A DNA stretch of 48,062 nt from Chitinophagales bacterium (GTDB lineage Bacteria > Bacteroidota > Bacteroidia > Chitinophagales > Chitinophagaceae), in NCBI GenBank assembly GCA_015655015.1, contig JAATFV010000194.1, forward strand, positions 1-48,062, read 5' to 3'. Position 1 is the first letter of the stretch, and each line of letters begins with the position of its first letter. This document shows, piece after piece, positions 1 to 7,529 of the stretch. The notes under the pieces are model-generated. The model worked only from the letters and a program-made list of their open reading frames with translations, was not told where the DNA came from and ran no database searches. Both the position numbers and the translations under genes were made by a program.

Positions 1-135
1 ACCAAAGCATTTAACTAAAGCAGCATGACGGCGGTTTGAAACCAACACCTGCATGTCGATTCAGAGGGGCCAACCCTCATCTTTTACACAGCATTAAATG
101 CAAAACTCAAAGAACTTTTCATTTATTCAGGACGC

Positions 136-1536
136 TCAGTACCCCGGGTTCTGCTTCAGCAGGTTGTCCAGCTGCAGCTGGCTCTGGGGCAATGGATATA
201 AAGTGTCTTTGGCCTGGAATCCTGTCCTCTCGGCCCCCAGCACCGTAACCGCCTCACCCGTTCTTCTCAGATCGTACCAGCGATGGCCCCATTCGCAGAA
301 CAGCTCCACCTGCCGCTCATGCATGACCGCATTCAGCAACGCCGTCTGCGAAGAAGGATCAGCCGTGCTGCCGCCAAGCCCGGCCCTTGCCCGCACCGTA
401 TTGATATCGGCCAGCGCATCGCTGCCTCTGCCAAGATGCGCCGCTGCCTCCGCACGGATCAGGTACAGCTCCGCCAGGCGGAAGATCATATAGTCCTCCG
501 TCGTCGGGGCCGTGGGCTGCACATTTTTATATTTATAGGGATAGTAATACACATCTGTACCCACCGTCGAAGCGCCAAGCCACGCCTGCCGCCGGCTATC
601 GCCTGTTTCAAACGCATCGAGTAAAAAAGAGCTGACGGGATAACCGGGAATGCTCCCGGGATAAGGCACAAAGTTGACGGCCTCTGATGTTACGAAATTT
701 TGGCTGTTGGCGGGCAATTGCCAGATGGCTTCGGCACTTCCCTCCAGGAATACCTGGCCCGGGTCTGCAACCAGGTTATAGTCACCGGAACCGATCACCG
801 CATCCGCATTGTCATAGGCCTGCTGCCATTGTCCGCGATAAAGATATACCCTGGACAGTAACGTTTCAGCCGCATACAGATTGGGGCGATGTTTTCCATT
901 GCCTGCATATCCGGCCTTCAATAGCTGCCGGGCATCGGTCAGGTCAGTGATGATCTGACCATAGACCGAATCCGCAGAGCTGCGGGGAATACGGGTTGTT
1001 TTTGTATAATCCGTAGTGGTCACCAGGGGTACTCCTCCGAAAAGATTGACCAGGTTAAAATAATACAATGCCCGCAGCACCTTCATTTCTCCGGCGACCT
1101 GGTTACGGAAGCCAGCGCTTAATTTCCCATTACCGGTTACCCCTTCCAGTATGGCATTCACCTGGTACAGGTTAGTATAAGGGGCGCTCCAGAGATTAAG
1201 CGCATAGTTATTCAGCGGGTTGAGTCCATAGGTATAATATTGCAGCATAGCCGCATCGTAAGTGACAGTCGTCAGGAGCTCGTCCGAGGATAGACCGGTA
1301 GTCTGCACCAACACCCCGTCATCATAGCCAAAACCGCTGCCGGTAAGGGCAGTATAGCTGTATGCACCGGCCAGGGCCGCCATAGTAGCGGAGCTATCCC
1401 CAAATTGCTGCGCCTGTGCGATCTCGGTAGGCGGATTCGGGGGGACCTCGACTAATTTCTTACAGGATAGGGCAAATGAGACCAGCGACAACAGCCCCAT
1501 CATTGTTTTATTATTGACAACTAAGTTCTTTTTCAT
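136..1536 (-). CDS. SusD/RagB-family outer-membrane lipoprotein (locus 1)
   Basis: This is the surface-exposed substrate-binding partner of the SusC transporter. The 466-residue protein starts with a lipoprotein signal whose lipobox Cys is residue 25 (FALSC followed by KK). It then shows the SusD/RagB order: an N-terminal helical TPR-like part (LRALYYFNLVNLFGGVPL is typical) and a C-terminal part with HERQVELFCEWGHRWYDLRR, ending in QNPGY as this family usually does. It begins 13 bp after the susC stop, so the pair is cotranscribed. It is clearly paralogous to the SusD at 10807-12222, sharing CKKL-E-PPNP after the lipid anchor. The ligand cannot be told from sequence. No convincing terminator was seen in the 135 bp downstream. 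Confidence 0.95.
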   Translation of the reverse strand: MKKNLVVNNKTMMGLLSLVSFALSCKKLVEVPPNPPTEIAQAQQFGDSSATMAALAGAYSYTALTGSGFGYDDGVLVQTTGLSSDELLTTVTYDAAMLQYYTYGLNPLNNYALNLWSAPYTNLYQVNAILEGVTGNGKLSAGFRNQVAGEMKVLRALYYFNLVNLFGGVPLVTTTDYTKTTRIPRSSADSVYGQIITDLTDARQLLKAGYAGNGKHRPNLYAAETLLSRVYLYRGQWQQAYDNADAVIGSGDYNLVADPGQVFLEGSAEAIWQLPANSQNFVTSEAVNFVPYPGSIPGYPVSSFLLDAFETGDSRRQAWLGASTVGTDVYYYPYKYKNVQPTAPTTEDYMIFRLAELYLIRAEAAAHLGRGSDALADINTVRARAGLGGSTADPSSQTALLNAVMHERQVELFCEWGHRWYDLRRTGEAVTVLGAERTGFQAKDTLYPLPQSQLQLDNLLKQNPGY

Positions 1537-1549
1537 GGTAATTTGTCGG

Positions 1550-4500
1550 TTAAAAGTTAAGATTCAGACCAATGGCCACAATTCGTTGCAGGGGGAAGAC
1601 GGTAAAGTCATTGAACTGTTCCGGATCGGTCACCTTCCAATCCGTAAAGGTCAGCAGGTTCTGCGCGCTCAAATTGATACTGCCGCCCTGCATATGCATC
1701 CGTTTCATTATTGCTTGCGGAAAAGCATAGGATACGGTCAGGGTCTTCAGCCGCAGGTAAGTATCATCGCTATAGGCTCCGCTGGATTGATAGAAGGCGC
1801 TGGCCGCGTTGGCCGCATCGTAATTATAACCTGCGGTCAGCATTTGCAGGGGCGTATGATCGCCCGGCTTCTTCCAGTAATCCAGGGCCTGTACAGGCAG
1901 GTTACCGATCTGTCCGCCGGCGGAATAGGCTTCGTAGATCTCGGCCAGGTAATTTGGCGATAGCTGGCTGGAGAACTGGAAAAAGACATAAAGGCTAAAT
2001 TGCTTATAAGAAAAATTATTGCCGAATCCGCCCATGTATTTGATCTCCATGTTACCGATGGGTACCTGGTCTCCTCCGAGAGCCGCATGCTGATAATTCG
2101 GATTGGTCGTTACACCTCCTTTTGACGACTTATATTCGAAGAGGCCCGTCGTAGGGTTCAGCCCGGCGAAGGGGTAGCCATAGACCTCGGAAGTGGGTTT
2201 CCCGATGATATATTGATCGTTGTAGGGAGAAGACTCGAGATTGGGAAAGGACAACAGCTTATTCCTGTTCAGCGAAATATTGAAATTGGTGGTCCAGGAA
2301 AAATCTTTAGCCTTGATATTCGTGGAAGTGACCGTAAATTCCCATCCCTTGTTCTGGATCGTGGCGATCATATTCGCCAATACAGAATTGAAGCCCGTCT
2401 GAATGGGCAGCGGATAATTCGCCAGCTGATTGCCTGTACGGTCGCGGTAATATTCTGTCCGCAAGAATACCCTATCGTGGAAAAAGCCAAGCTCCAGGCT
2501 GACGTTGAGGGATTTTTTTAAAGCCCAGCTATAGTTGGGATTGTAGAGATTGACCGGTATATTGGGACGTACGTCCTCGAAGGCAGGGGCATTCGTATTC
2601 GGCTTCCAGAATGCCTGGTACATATAGGCCGCTATTCCATCGGAACCGGAAGTACCATAACTTCCTGCCGCCTTGGCAAAACTAATTACCGGCAGCACGG
2701 TCCTGAACCCCTTTTCTTCGGAGAAGATCCAGCCTGCGCCCACCGATCCGAAATTGCCGAACTGGCGCCCCGGACCGAAATTGCTCGAACCATCCCTTCT
2801 CCCGGTGAGACTGAGAATATACTTCTGGTCGTAAATATATTTCAGGCGGGCAAACGCCGCGCTGTACCGATAGATGGAATAGACATCACTGGAATAGATG
2901 CTGCCGGCTCCGTTGATGGAGCCCAGGAATTCGTCACTGGCGTATTTAGATCCTGAAGTGGAAGTCGATTGACCAAGATTCTTTTTGTAAGTCGCTCCTG
3001 CCAGCGCAGTCAGCATGCTTTTTCCACTCGTATAGGTGTAGTCGATCTGGGGCTCGACATTCACTGTCTGAAGGGTATTGGTGGTAAAATTAGCGCTTCG
3101 GTTTATATACTGTGGATCCTGCGCGGTGGACGGAATTTCGGAGTGTCCGTTGGTGGAGTTACGGCTATACCCCACGACAGCGCCGAAGCTGAGCCCCGTC
3201 AATATCTTATAAGTGATATGGAGACCCGTGTTCAGATTATACACCTGGGCCAGCGCAGGCGTCTTCAGATAGGAATAGAACTGGTACTGGCTGTTCAGAT
3301 CCACCCCCTTGTAGTTCCATAGGAGATTCCCCGCGGAATCCAGCAGGTCGGGCGTATTGGGCGCCAGCAGCACTTTCGATGCTCCGCCAAAACCAGGCGA
3401 ATTGTTCTGGTCATAGGAATAATCCGTTGTCACATCCATGGCGAGGCGATTATCCGTGGAAGTGTGGTGCAGCGTAGTATGCATGCTCATCCGCTGATCG
3501 GCAAAACCAGCCCCGGGAAAATTATAATTGCTGCGGCCATATCCCAGGGAGACCATAAAAGTGTTGTTATACGTGCCGCCCGAAAGGTTGGCATGAATAT
3601 CGGTATTGCCGGAGGATTTCCCAAAGATCAGCTTTTCCCAATCGGTATATTTAGTGGAATCGAAGATCGTCAGGTCCGGGGCATAACCATCGCTATAAGG
3701 ATCATTGCCGGGAGCAACGCCATCAGCAGCAAAAGCATCCTTACGCATCTGCAGGTATTGCTGCGTATTCATCAGCTTCAGTCTGCGCGCAGTAGTATTA
3801 AAACCTGTATTGGCATTCAGACTAAAGACGGTCTTACCGGCTTTCCCCTTCTTGGTGGTTATGAGGACCACCCCGTTGGATCCCTGCGTACCATAAATGG
3901 AAGTAGCATCGGCATCTTTCAGAATACTGACGCTCTCGATATCCGCCGGATTGATACTGTTAAAAGGACTCAGGCCCCCGGCCTGGCTGATGCCGCCGCT
4001 AAAGCTGCTGGCCGTGGCCAAAGAGTTTAGCTGATTGATATTGTTATTCTGTGGAGCAAAGGGGATCCCGTCGATGATGAACAGTGGCTGGTCATAAGGC
4101 TTGGCATTCGAACGGTCGCTATTCAGCGTATTCTGACCACGCACCTGGAGCTGTACCCTGGAGCCCGGTACCCCGCTGGTGGCATTGACGGCAAGACCCG
4201 GCACCTGTCCCTGCAGGGCCAGCAGCACATTCGTCACCGGCTGTTTTTCAATAGTGGCGGCGTCGACAGTCGAGATGGACCCCACATTGAACCGGCGGGA
4301 AGTAGTGCCATAAGCCTGTACGACCGTAGCATCCAGGATATCCTGGCTGTGCTGAAGTATCACATCCGCAAAGGCGTTCCTGCTAACCGCTGCTTCTTTT
4401 GTCGTATAGCCCGTATAGGAAATGACCACCACATCGCCCGGCTGAGTGGAATATAACTCGAACATTCCTTTGATATCCGTATTGGCGCCCCTTTTGGTGC

Positions 4501-4981
4501 CCCGTATACGAACCGTAGCCCCGACCAGCGGATTGCCGATGCTGTCCGTTACCTGGCCGCGGAATGCTGCTGCAGGTCGCCTCGAAGTATCGGCAGCCGG
4601 AGGTAACGGCAAAGGGACGGGCCTTTCCTTTAACACCACCATCTTTTGTATGATCTCGTAAGTAAATGGCTGGTTAGCGAAACAAATATCCAGCACTTCC
4701 TTTAAGCTGGCGGTTTTGACGGAGATCGTGACATCCCGGGTCTGGCTGAGCCATTCATCCCGGTAGATAAAGAGCATGCCGGTCTGGTCGGAGATCTTCT
4801 GAAAGACCTTGCTCAAAGATGAATGTTTTTCATTCAGGTTGATCTTTTGCGCGCTGGTTGCCGCACAGAGGTGCAGGCAGGTAGCTAACGATAAGAAAGT
4901 TGTCATGCGCATGACTAACAAAGTTTTGGTGAGTCCTCCTCTTGAGGACAGGGAATACCCCTTTAATGCCCGTAAAAGCAT
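1550..4981 (-). CDS. SusC/RagA-family TonB-dependent transporter with STN domain (locus 1)
   Basis: This is the outer-membrane beta-barrel importer that pairs with SusD. I take the ATG at 4981 (1143 residues) because a leader shared with the other SusC genes lies directly before it; an open frame runs on to 5089. The order is: signal peptide ending at about residue 45 (ATSAQ), STN secretin/TonB N-terminal domain (about 46-120), carboxypeptidase-regulatory-like domain (about 138-200), plug with SILKDADATSIYGTQGSNGV, and a long barrel ending in GLNLNF. An STN domain on a SusC is the usual sign of signalling to a FecR anti-sigma factor, which here is the next gene upstream. The central plug region is nearly the same as in the SusC at 12235-15753, so the two loci are duplicates that have diverged. 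Confidence 0.96.
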   Translation of the reverse strand: MLLRALKGYSLSSRGGLTKTLLVMRMTTFLSLATCLHLCAATSAQKINLNEKHSSLSKVFQKISDQTGMLFIYRDEWLSQTRDVTISVKTASLKEVLDICFANQPFTYEIIQKMVVLKERPVPLPLPPAADTSRRPAAAFRGQVTDSIGNPLVGATVRIRGTKRGANTDIKGMFELYSTQPGDVVVISYTGYTTKEAAVSRNAFADVILQHSQDILDATVVQAYGTTSRRFNVGSISTVDAATIEKQPVTNVLLALQGQVPGLAVNATSGVPGSRVQLQVRGQNTLNSDRSNAKPYDQPLFIIDGIPFAPQNNNINQLNSLATASSFSGGISQAGGLSPFNSINPADIESVSILKDADATSIYGTQGSNGVVLITTKKGKAGKTVFSLNANTGFNTTARRLKLMNTQQYLQMRKDAFAADGVAPGNDPYSDGYAPDLTIFDSTKYTDWEKLIFGKSSGNTDIHANLSGGTYNNTFMVSLGYGRSNYNFPGAGFADQRMSMHTTLHHTSTDNRLAMDVTTDYSYDQNNSPGFGGASKVLLAPNTPDLLDSAGNLLWNYKGVDLNSQYQFYSYLKTPALAQVYNLNTGLHITYKILTGLSFGAVVGYSRNSTNGHSEIPSTAQDPQYINRSANFTTNTLQTVNVEPQIDYTYTSGKSMLTALAGATYKKNLGQSTSTSGSKYASDEFLGSINGAGSIYSSDVYSIYRYSAAFARLKYIYDQKYILSLTGRRDGSSNFGPGRQFGNFGSVGAGWIFSEEKGFRTVLPVISFAKAAGSYGTSGSDGIAAYMYQAFWKPNTNAPAFEDVRPNIPVNLYNPNYSWALKKSLNVSLELGFFHDRVFLRTEYYRDRTGNQLANYPLPIQTGFNSVLANMIATIQNKGWEFTVTSTNIKAKDFSWTTNFNISLNRNKLLSFPNLESSPYNDQYIIGKPTSEVYGYPFAGLNPTTGLFEYKSSKGGVTTNPNYQHAALGGDQVPIGNMEIKYMGGFGNNFSYKQFSLYVFFQFSSQLSPNYLAEIYEAYSAGGQIGNLPVQALDYWKKPGDHTPLQMLTAGYNYDAANAASAFYQSSGAYSDDTYLRLKTLTVSYAFPQAIMKRMHMQGGSINLSAQNLLTFTDWKVTDPEQFNDFTVFPLQRIVAIGLNLNF

Positions 4982-4999
4982 AATTTTGCAGTGTTTAGG
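4982..4999 (-). promoter_or_regulatory. Conserved A-rich leader before susC (locus 1)
   Basis: On the coding strand the 18 bases before the ATG read CCTAAACACTGCAAAATT. Nearly the same block precedes the susC genes of locus 2 (15754-15771) and locus 3 (20260-20279), but not locus 4. There is no Shine-Dalgarno sequence, as is usual in Bacteroidota, so an A-rich initiation region is one reading. It also overlaps the zone from which the proposed antisense RNA would start. Confidence 0.5.
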
Positions 5000-5045
5000 T
5001 TTAACAATAAGCAGTTTCCAACAATTGCAGTTGACCTGACATTCC

Positions 5046-5077
5046 ACCGGGAGTGTTCCACCACTTCCGGTTTTTTT
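5046..5077 (+). terminator. Intrinsic terminator antisense to locus 1 susC leader
   Basis: The stem CCGGGAGTG (5047-5055) pairs with CACTTCCGG (5062-5070) around a 6-base loop and is followed at once by seven T (5071-5077). The pair 5051/5066 is G-U in plus-strand RNA but C-A in minus-strand RNA, so the hairpin belongs to a plus-strand transcript. No plus-strand gene ends here; susC and fecR both run on the minus strand. The simplest reading is the end of a short antisense RNA that starts near the susC start codon. No good TAnnTTTG promoter was found for it. Confidence 0.6.
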
Positions 5078-5097
5078 GTCTGCATACAAGCTCGTCT

Positions 5098-5125
5098 CCG
5101 GGGTCCGGATATCTGCGGCCCCCGG
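5098..5125. repeat. GC-rich inverted repeat between fecR and susC (locus 1)
   Basis: The arms CCGGGGTCCG (5098-5107) and CGGCCCCCGG (5116-5125) pair with one mismatch around an 8-base loop. No T-run follows on either strand, so it is not a standard terminator. It could be a leader structure, an mRNA processing or stability element between fecR and susC, or a protein-binding site. Confidence 0.45.
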
Positions 5126-5204
5126 TAACTCGACCGTAGCAAACGACAGTCAACTATTATCCGTATGACAAGGTTTTTATTAGCAGTGCAAAAAGGATGA
5201 GGGT

Positions 5205-6347
5205 CTATGGTCTCACATGGATAGTCTTACCCTCTACAGTAAAGTGAATACCGCTGGTCTGTAATATTTTGAGCACGATGGAAAGGTTTGTATTGCGAGG
5301 CACTTTCCCGGTGATATGACCGGAAGGAACGCCCTGTTCATAAAGAATATCGACATCATACCAGCGCGCAATCTGCCGCATCACCATACTGATGTCCGCG
5401 CTCGAAAGGTAGAACAGTCCGTTCTTCCAGCCCAGAACAGCCGTCAGATCAGCCTCGATGACCGAACCGGAACCGCCGCCGCGACATTGCAGCTGCTGGC
5501 CGGCCTGACGCAGGACTACGGGCTGACCGGCGCCCTCTATCGATACGGCCCCGGATGCCAATGTGATGCGTGTTGCAGGCTCGTCAGCATAACTGTTGAT
5601 ATTAAAGGCCGTGCCTATGTCACGAATAGTCTGCCCTCCTGCCCGCACCTCAAAAGGCATCCTCGTATTATGCACGACTTCAAAATAAGCCTGGCCGGTG
5701 ACAGAGACCTGTCTCACAGCACCCCGGAACGCCGTGGGATAAGTGATCGAAGAAGCAGCATCGAGCCACACCTTCGTACCATCCGGCAAGACCAGCTGAT
5801 ATTGGCCGCCTCTGGGTGTCTCCAATGTATTGAGGAATGCAGCAGAATCACCGCTGGCTGTATTTCGTCCATTTTTATAGTCCAGGATACCATTCTGCTT
5901 GACTACCCGGTCATCACCCTGTAAAGCCAGCAGCCCATTCGCAGCGCTGTCCAGCACTATCTGCCGCCCGCCGGCCAGCTTTAATACCGCATGGTTCCCT
6001 CCCGGAAGCCGATCCTCCTTTGCCATAGCAGCCGACTCATCACCCCGTAGACCCGCAGTCTTTTGCCGGACCAAAAAATATACACCCACGGCCAGCCCAA
6101 CCACCGCAGCCGCCACAGCTACATAACGACGCCAGTAAAGACGGCGTACCGGTATCTCATCGGTCAGCTCAGCCCTTATCTTTGACAGCATCCGGTCGTG
6201 GATAACAGCACGCTGATCTTCAGTGATCTCCCATGGATATTCTTCCTGCAGCAGCCCCCACCAGTCTTCCAGCAAGGCCGATTCCTCCGCAGTGCAGCCT
6301 CCATCGAGATATCGCCGTATTAAAAGCTGTACTTCCTGTGGCGTCAT
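5205..6347 (-). CDS. FecR-family anti-sigma factor (locus 1)
   Basis: This is the inner-membrane regulator that holds or activates its partner sigma factor and receives the signal from the SusC STN domain. The protein has 380 residues: an N-terminal cytoplasmic anti-sigma part (1-70), one membrane segment at about 74-94, a periplasmic FecR domain with LPDGTKVWLDAASSITYP and GQAYFEV, and a C-terminal DUF4974/STN-like domain (MRQIARWYDVDILYE) that would contact SusC. The ATG at 6347 follows the sigma gene by 78 bp. A gap of 223 bp to susC holds two hairpins. Length and order match the family. Confidence 0.95.
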   Translation of the reverse strand: MTPQEVQLLIRRYLDGGCTAEESALLEDWWGLLQEEYPWEITEDQRAVIHDRMLSKIRAELTDEIPVRRLYWRRYVAVAAAVVGLAVGVYFLVRQKTAGLRGDESAAMAKEDRLPGGNHAVLKLAGGRQIVLDSAANGLLALQGDDRVVKQNGILDYKNGRNTASGDSAAFLNTLETPRGGQYQLVLPDGTKVWLDAASSITYPTAFRGAVRQVSVTGQAYFEVVHNTRMPFEVRAGGQTIRDIGTAFNINSYADEPATRITLASGAVSIEGAGQPVVLRQAGQQLQCRGGGSGSVIEADLTAVLGWKNGLFYLSSADISMVMRQIARWYDVDILYEQGVPSGHITGKVPRNTNLSIVLKILQTSGIHFTVEGKTIHVRP

Positions 6348-6425
6348 GATCTATATATGATATTTACCATCTCTATCCTTAGTGCCCTTACAAAAGGAAG
6401 AGTGGTAGAAGGTTGAAGTATATTT

Positions 6426-7028
6426 TTAAAGATAATATGAAAGCACACAAATAAAAAGCGCAGCCGGCAGCTGCCCGAGATTACCACGCAGGATCCGCAA
6501 GGCGTTGGAGACCTGCTTTTTCACCGTCTCTTCAGAAATAGATAGCCTTTCCGCAATCTCTTTATAGCTAAGATGCTCACGCCTGCTAAGCAGAAAAACT
6601 TCCTGCATCTTCGGCGGGAGCTGCTTTACCAGCTGATCGATCTTTGCTTCCAGCTCACGTCCAAAAATGGCTGCTTCGATCGTAGAATCCGGTTCCCCCG
6701 CCCCGCCTGATAATCCCGCGGCCAAACTATGCAAATGATTGGAACGCGTGATATTCCGCTCGATATACCGCAACGCAAGGTAACGCGCACTATTATATAG
6801 ATAAGTAGAAAGGGCGTGTTCAATATCCAATTCTTCGCGCCTCCGCCAGATAGAGACAAATAGCTCCTGTATAATATCTTCCGCATCAGGCTGCCGGCGC
6901 ACGGCTCGCATGACATACACCAGCAATCGGTCCCAATACCTCTCATACATCTCTGTAAAGGCCCCGGTATCCCCTTCCTTCAGCAAGGCTGTCAGCTGTT
7001 TATCTGAATAATGATCGTAGAGCGCCAT
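6426..7028 (-). CDS. ECF RNA polymerase sigma factor, FecI-like (locus 1)
   Basis: This is the first gene of locus 1, expected to direct RNA polymerase to the susC promoter once FecR is signalled. The ATG at 7028 (200 residues) is preferred over the TTG one codon earlier. Sigma region 2 is seen in AEDIIQELFVSIWRRR, and region 4 in LPPKMQEVFLLSRREHLSYKEIAERL followed by SISEETVKKQV. After region 4 the protein ends in a hydrophobic tail (AALFICVLSYYL), a trait shared by the other three sigma factors in the window. The 5' region (7029-7187) is shared with a small divergent ORF; no clear consensus promoter was found there. Confidence 0.94.
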   Translation of the reverse strand: MALYDHYSDKQLTALLKEGDTGAFTEMYERYWDRLLVYVMRAVRRQPDAEDIIQELFVSIWRRREELDIEHALSTYLYNSARYLALRYIERNITRSNHLHSLAAGLSGGAGEPDSTIEAAIFGRELEAKIDQLVKQLPPKMQEVFLLSRREHLSYKEIAERLSISEETVKKQVSNALRILRGNLGQLPAALFICVLSYYL

Positions 7029-7187
7029 CAAAATAACGAAAGTAAAAATTCTACCGGGTAAATGCCTAAATATATAACAAAACCAATATTTTTCATGCCC
7101 CCCCTTCCATTTCCACCCTGACTTCTATACACATCCTGTTCATAACTCTTGTTGCTTTCATTCTTCAAAATTGATAATATTACAACC

Positions 7188-7394
7188 ATGAAATTTTCCC
7201 CTGGCCAGCAAGTCATCGTACTGGATACTATGCATAAACCAGCAGGCGCTGCCATTGTGCAAGTATATCATGCAGAAACCCAACGGTATACCGTCCTATT
7301 TCAATACCCCGGGGCTTCCATTCCGGAAAGCATTCCCATTCCGGCGTATCGCTTAATTATCCCACCCCTGATGGCAGCCTCCGGCCAATGCTGA
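7188..7394 (+). CDS. Small hypothetical protein, possible SH3-like barrel
   Basis: This 68-residue ORF (MKFSPGQQVIVLD start) lies alone between two minus-strand operons and reads on the plus strand. The ATG at 7188 is chosen over an upstream in-frame ATG at 7149 because MKFSPGQQVIVL looks like the first strand of small SH3-like beta-barrel domains found at the start of several Bacteroidota proteins; IPIPAYRLI near the end fits a later strand. No catalytic residues, signal peptide or membrane segment are seen. It could be a genuine small conserved protein or chance; its function is unknown. Confidence 0.45.
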   Translation: MKFSPGQQVIVLDTMHKPAGAAIVQVYHAETQRYTVLFQYPGASIPESIPIPAYRLIIPPLMAASGQC

Positions 7395-7447
7395 TTCGTG
7401 ATCTTTATTGCTATTCAACCCGGCAATCCTTTATCAGCCTTTCCCAT

Positions 7448-7486
7448 AAAAAAGCAACGCCGCATTGTCGGACAATGCAGCGTTGC
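7448..7486 (-). terminator. Intrinsic terminator of the locus 2/ABC operon
   Basis: Sixteen-base arms (7454-7469 and 7471-7486) form a very long stem with a tight turn. Reading on the minus strand the stem is followed by TTTTTT (7453-7448). The single non-Watson-Crick pair is a G-U in minus-strand RNA, fitting termination of the minus-strand operon whose last gene ends at 7530. Confidence 0.85.
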
Positions 7487-7529
7487 AAATTTCGGAACTC
7501 ATCTCTCCCGCGAAATCAAATCAATGAGA

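Noticed and set aside
64..78. Hairpin GAGGG/CCCTC downstream of the locus 1 susD as a terminator
   Set aside because: The stem has only five pairs and no T-run follows on the minus strand.
7029..7187. Consensus promoter for the locus 1 sigma gene
   Set aside because: TATATTTA is close to TAnnTTTG, but no TTTG lies at the right distance upstream, so it was not listed.
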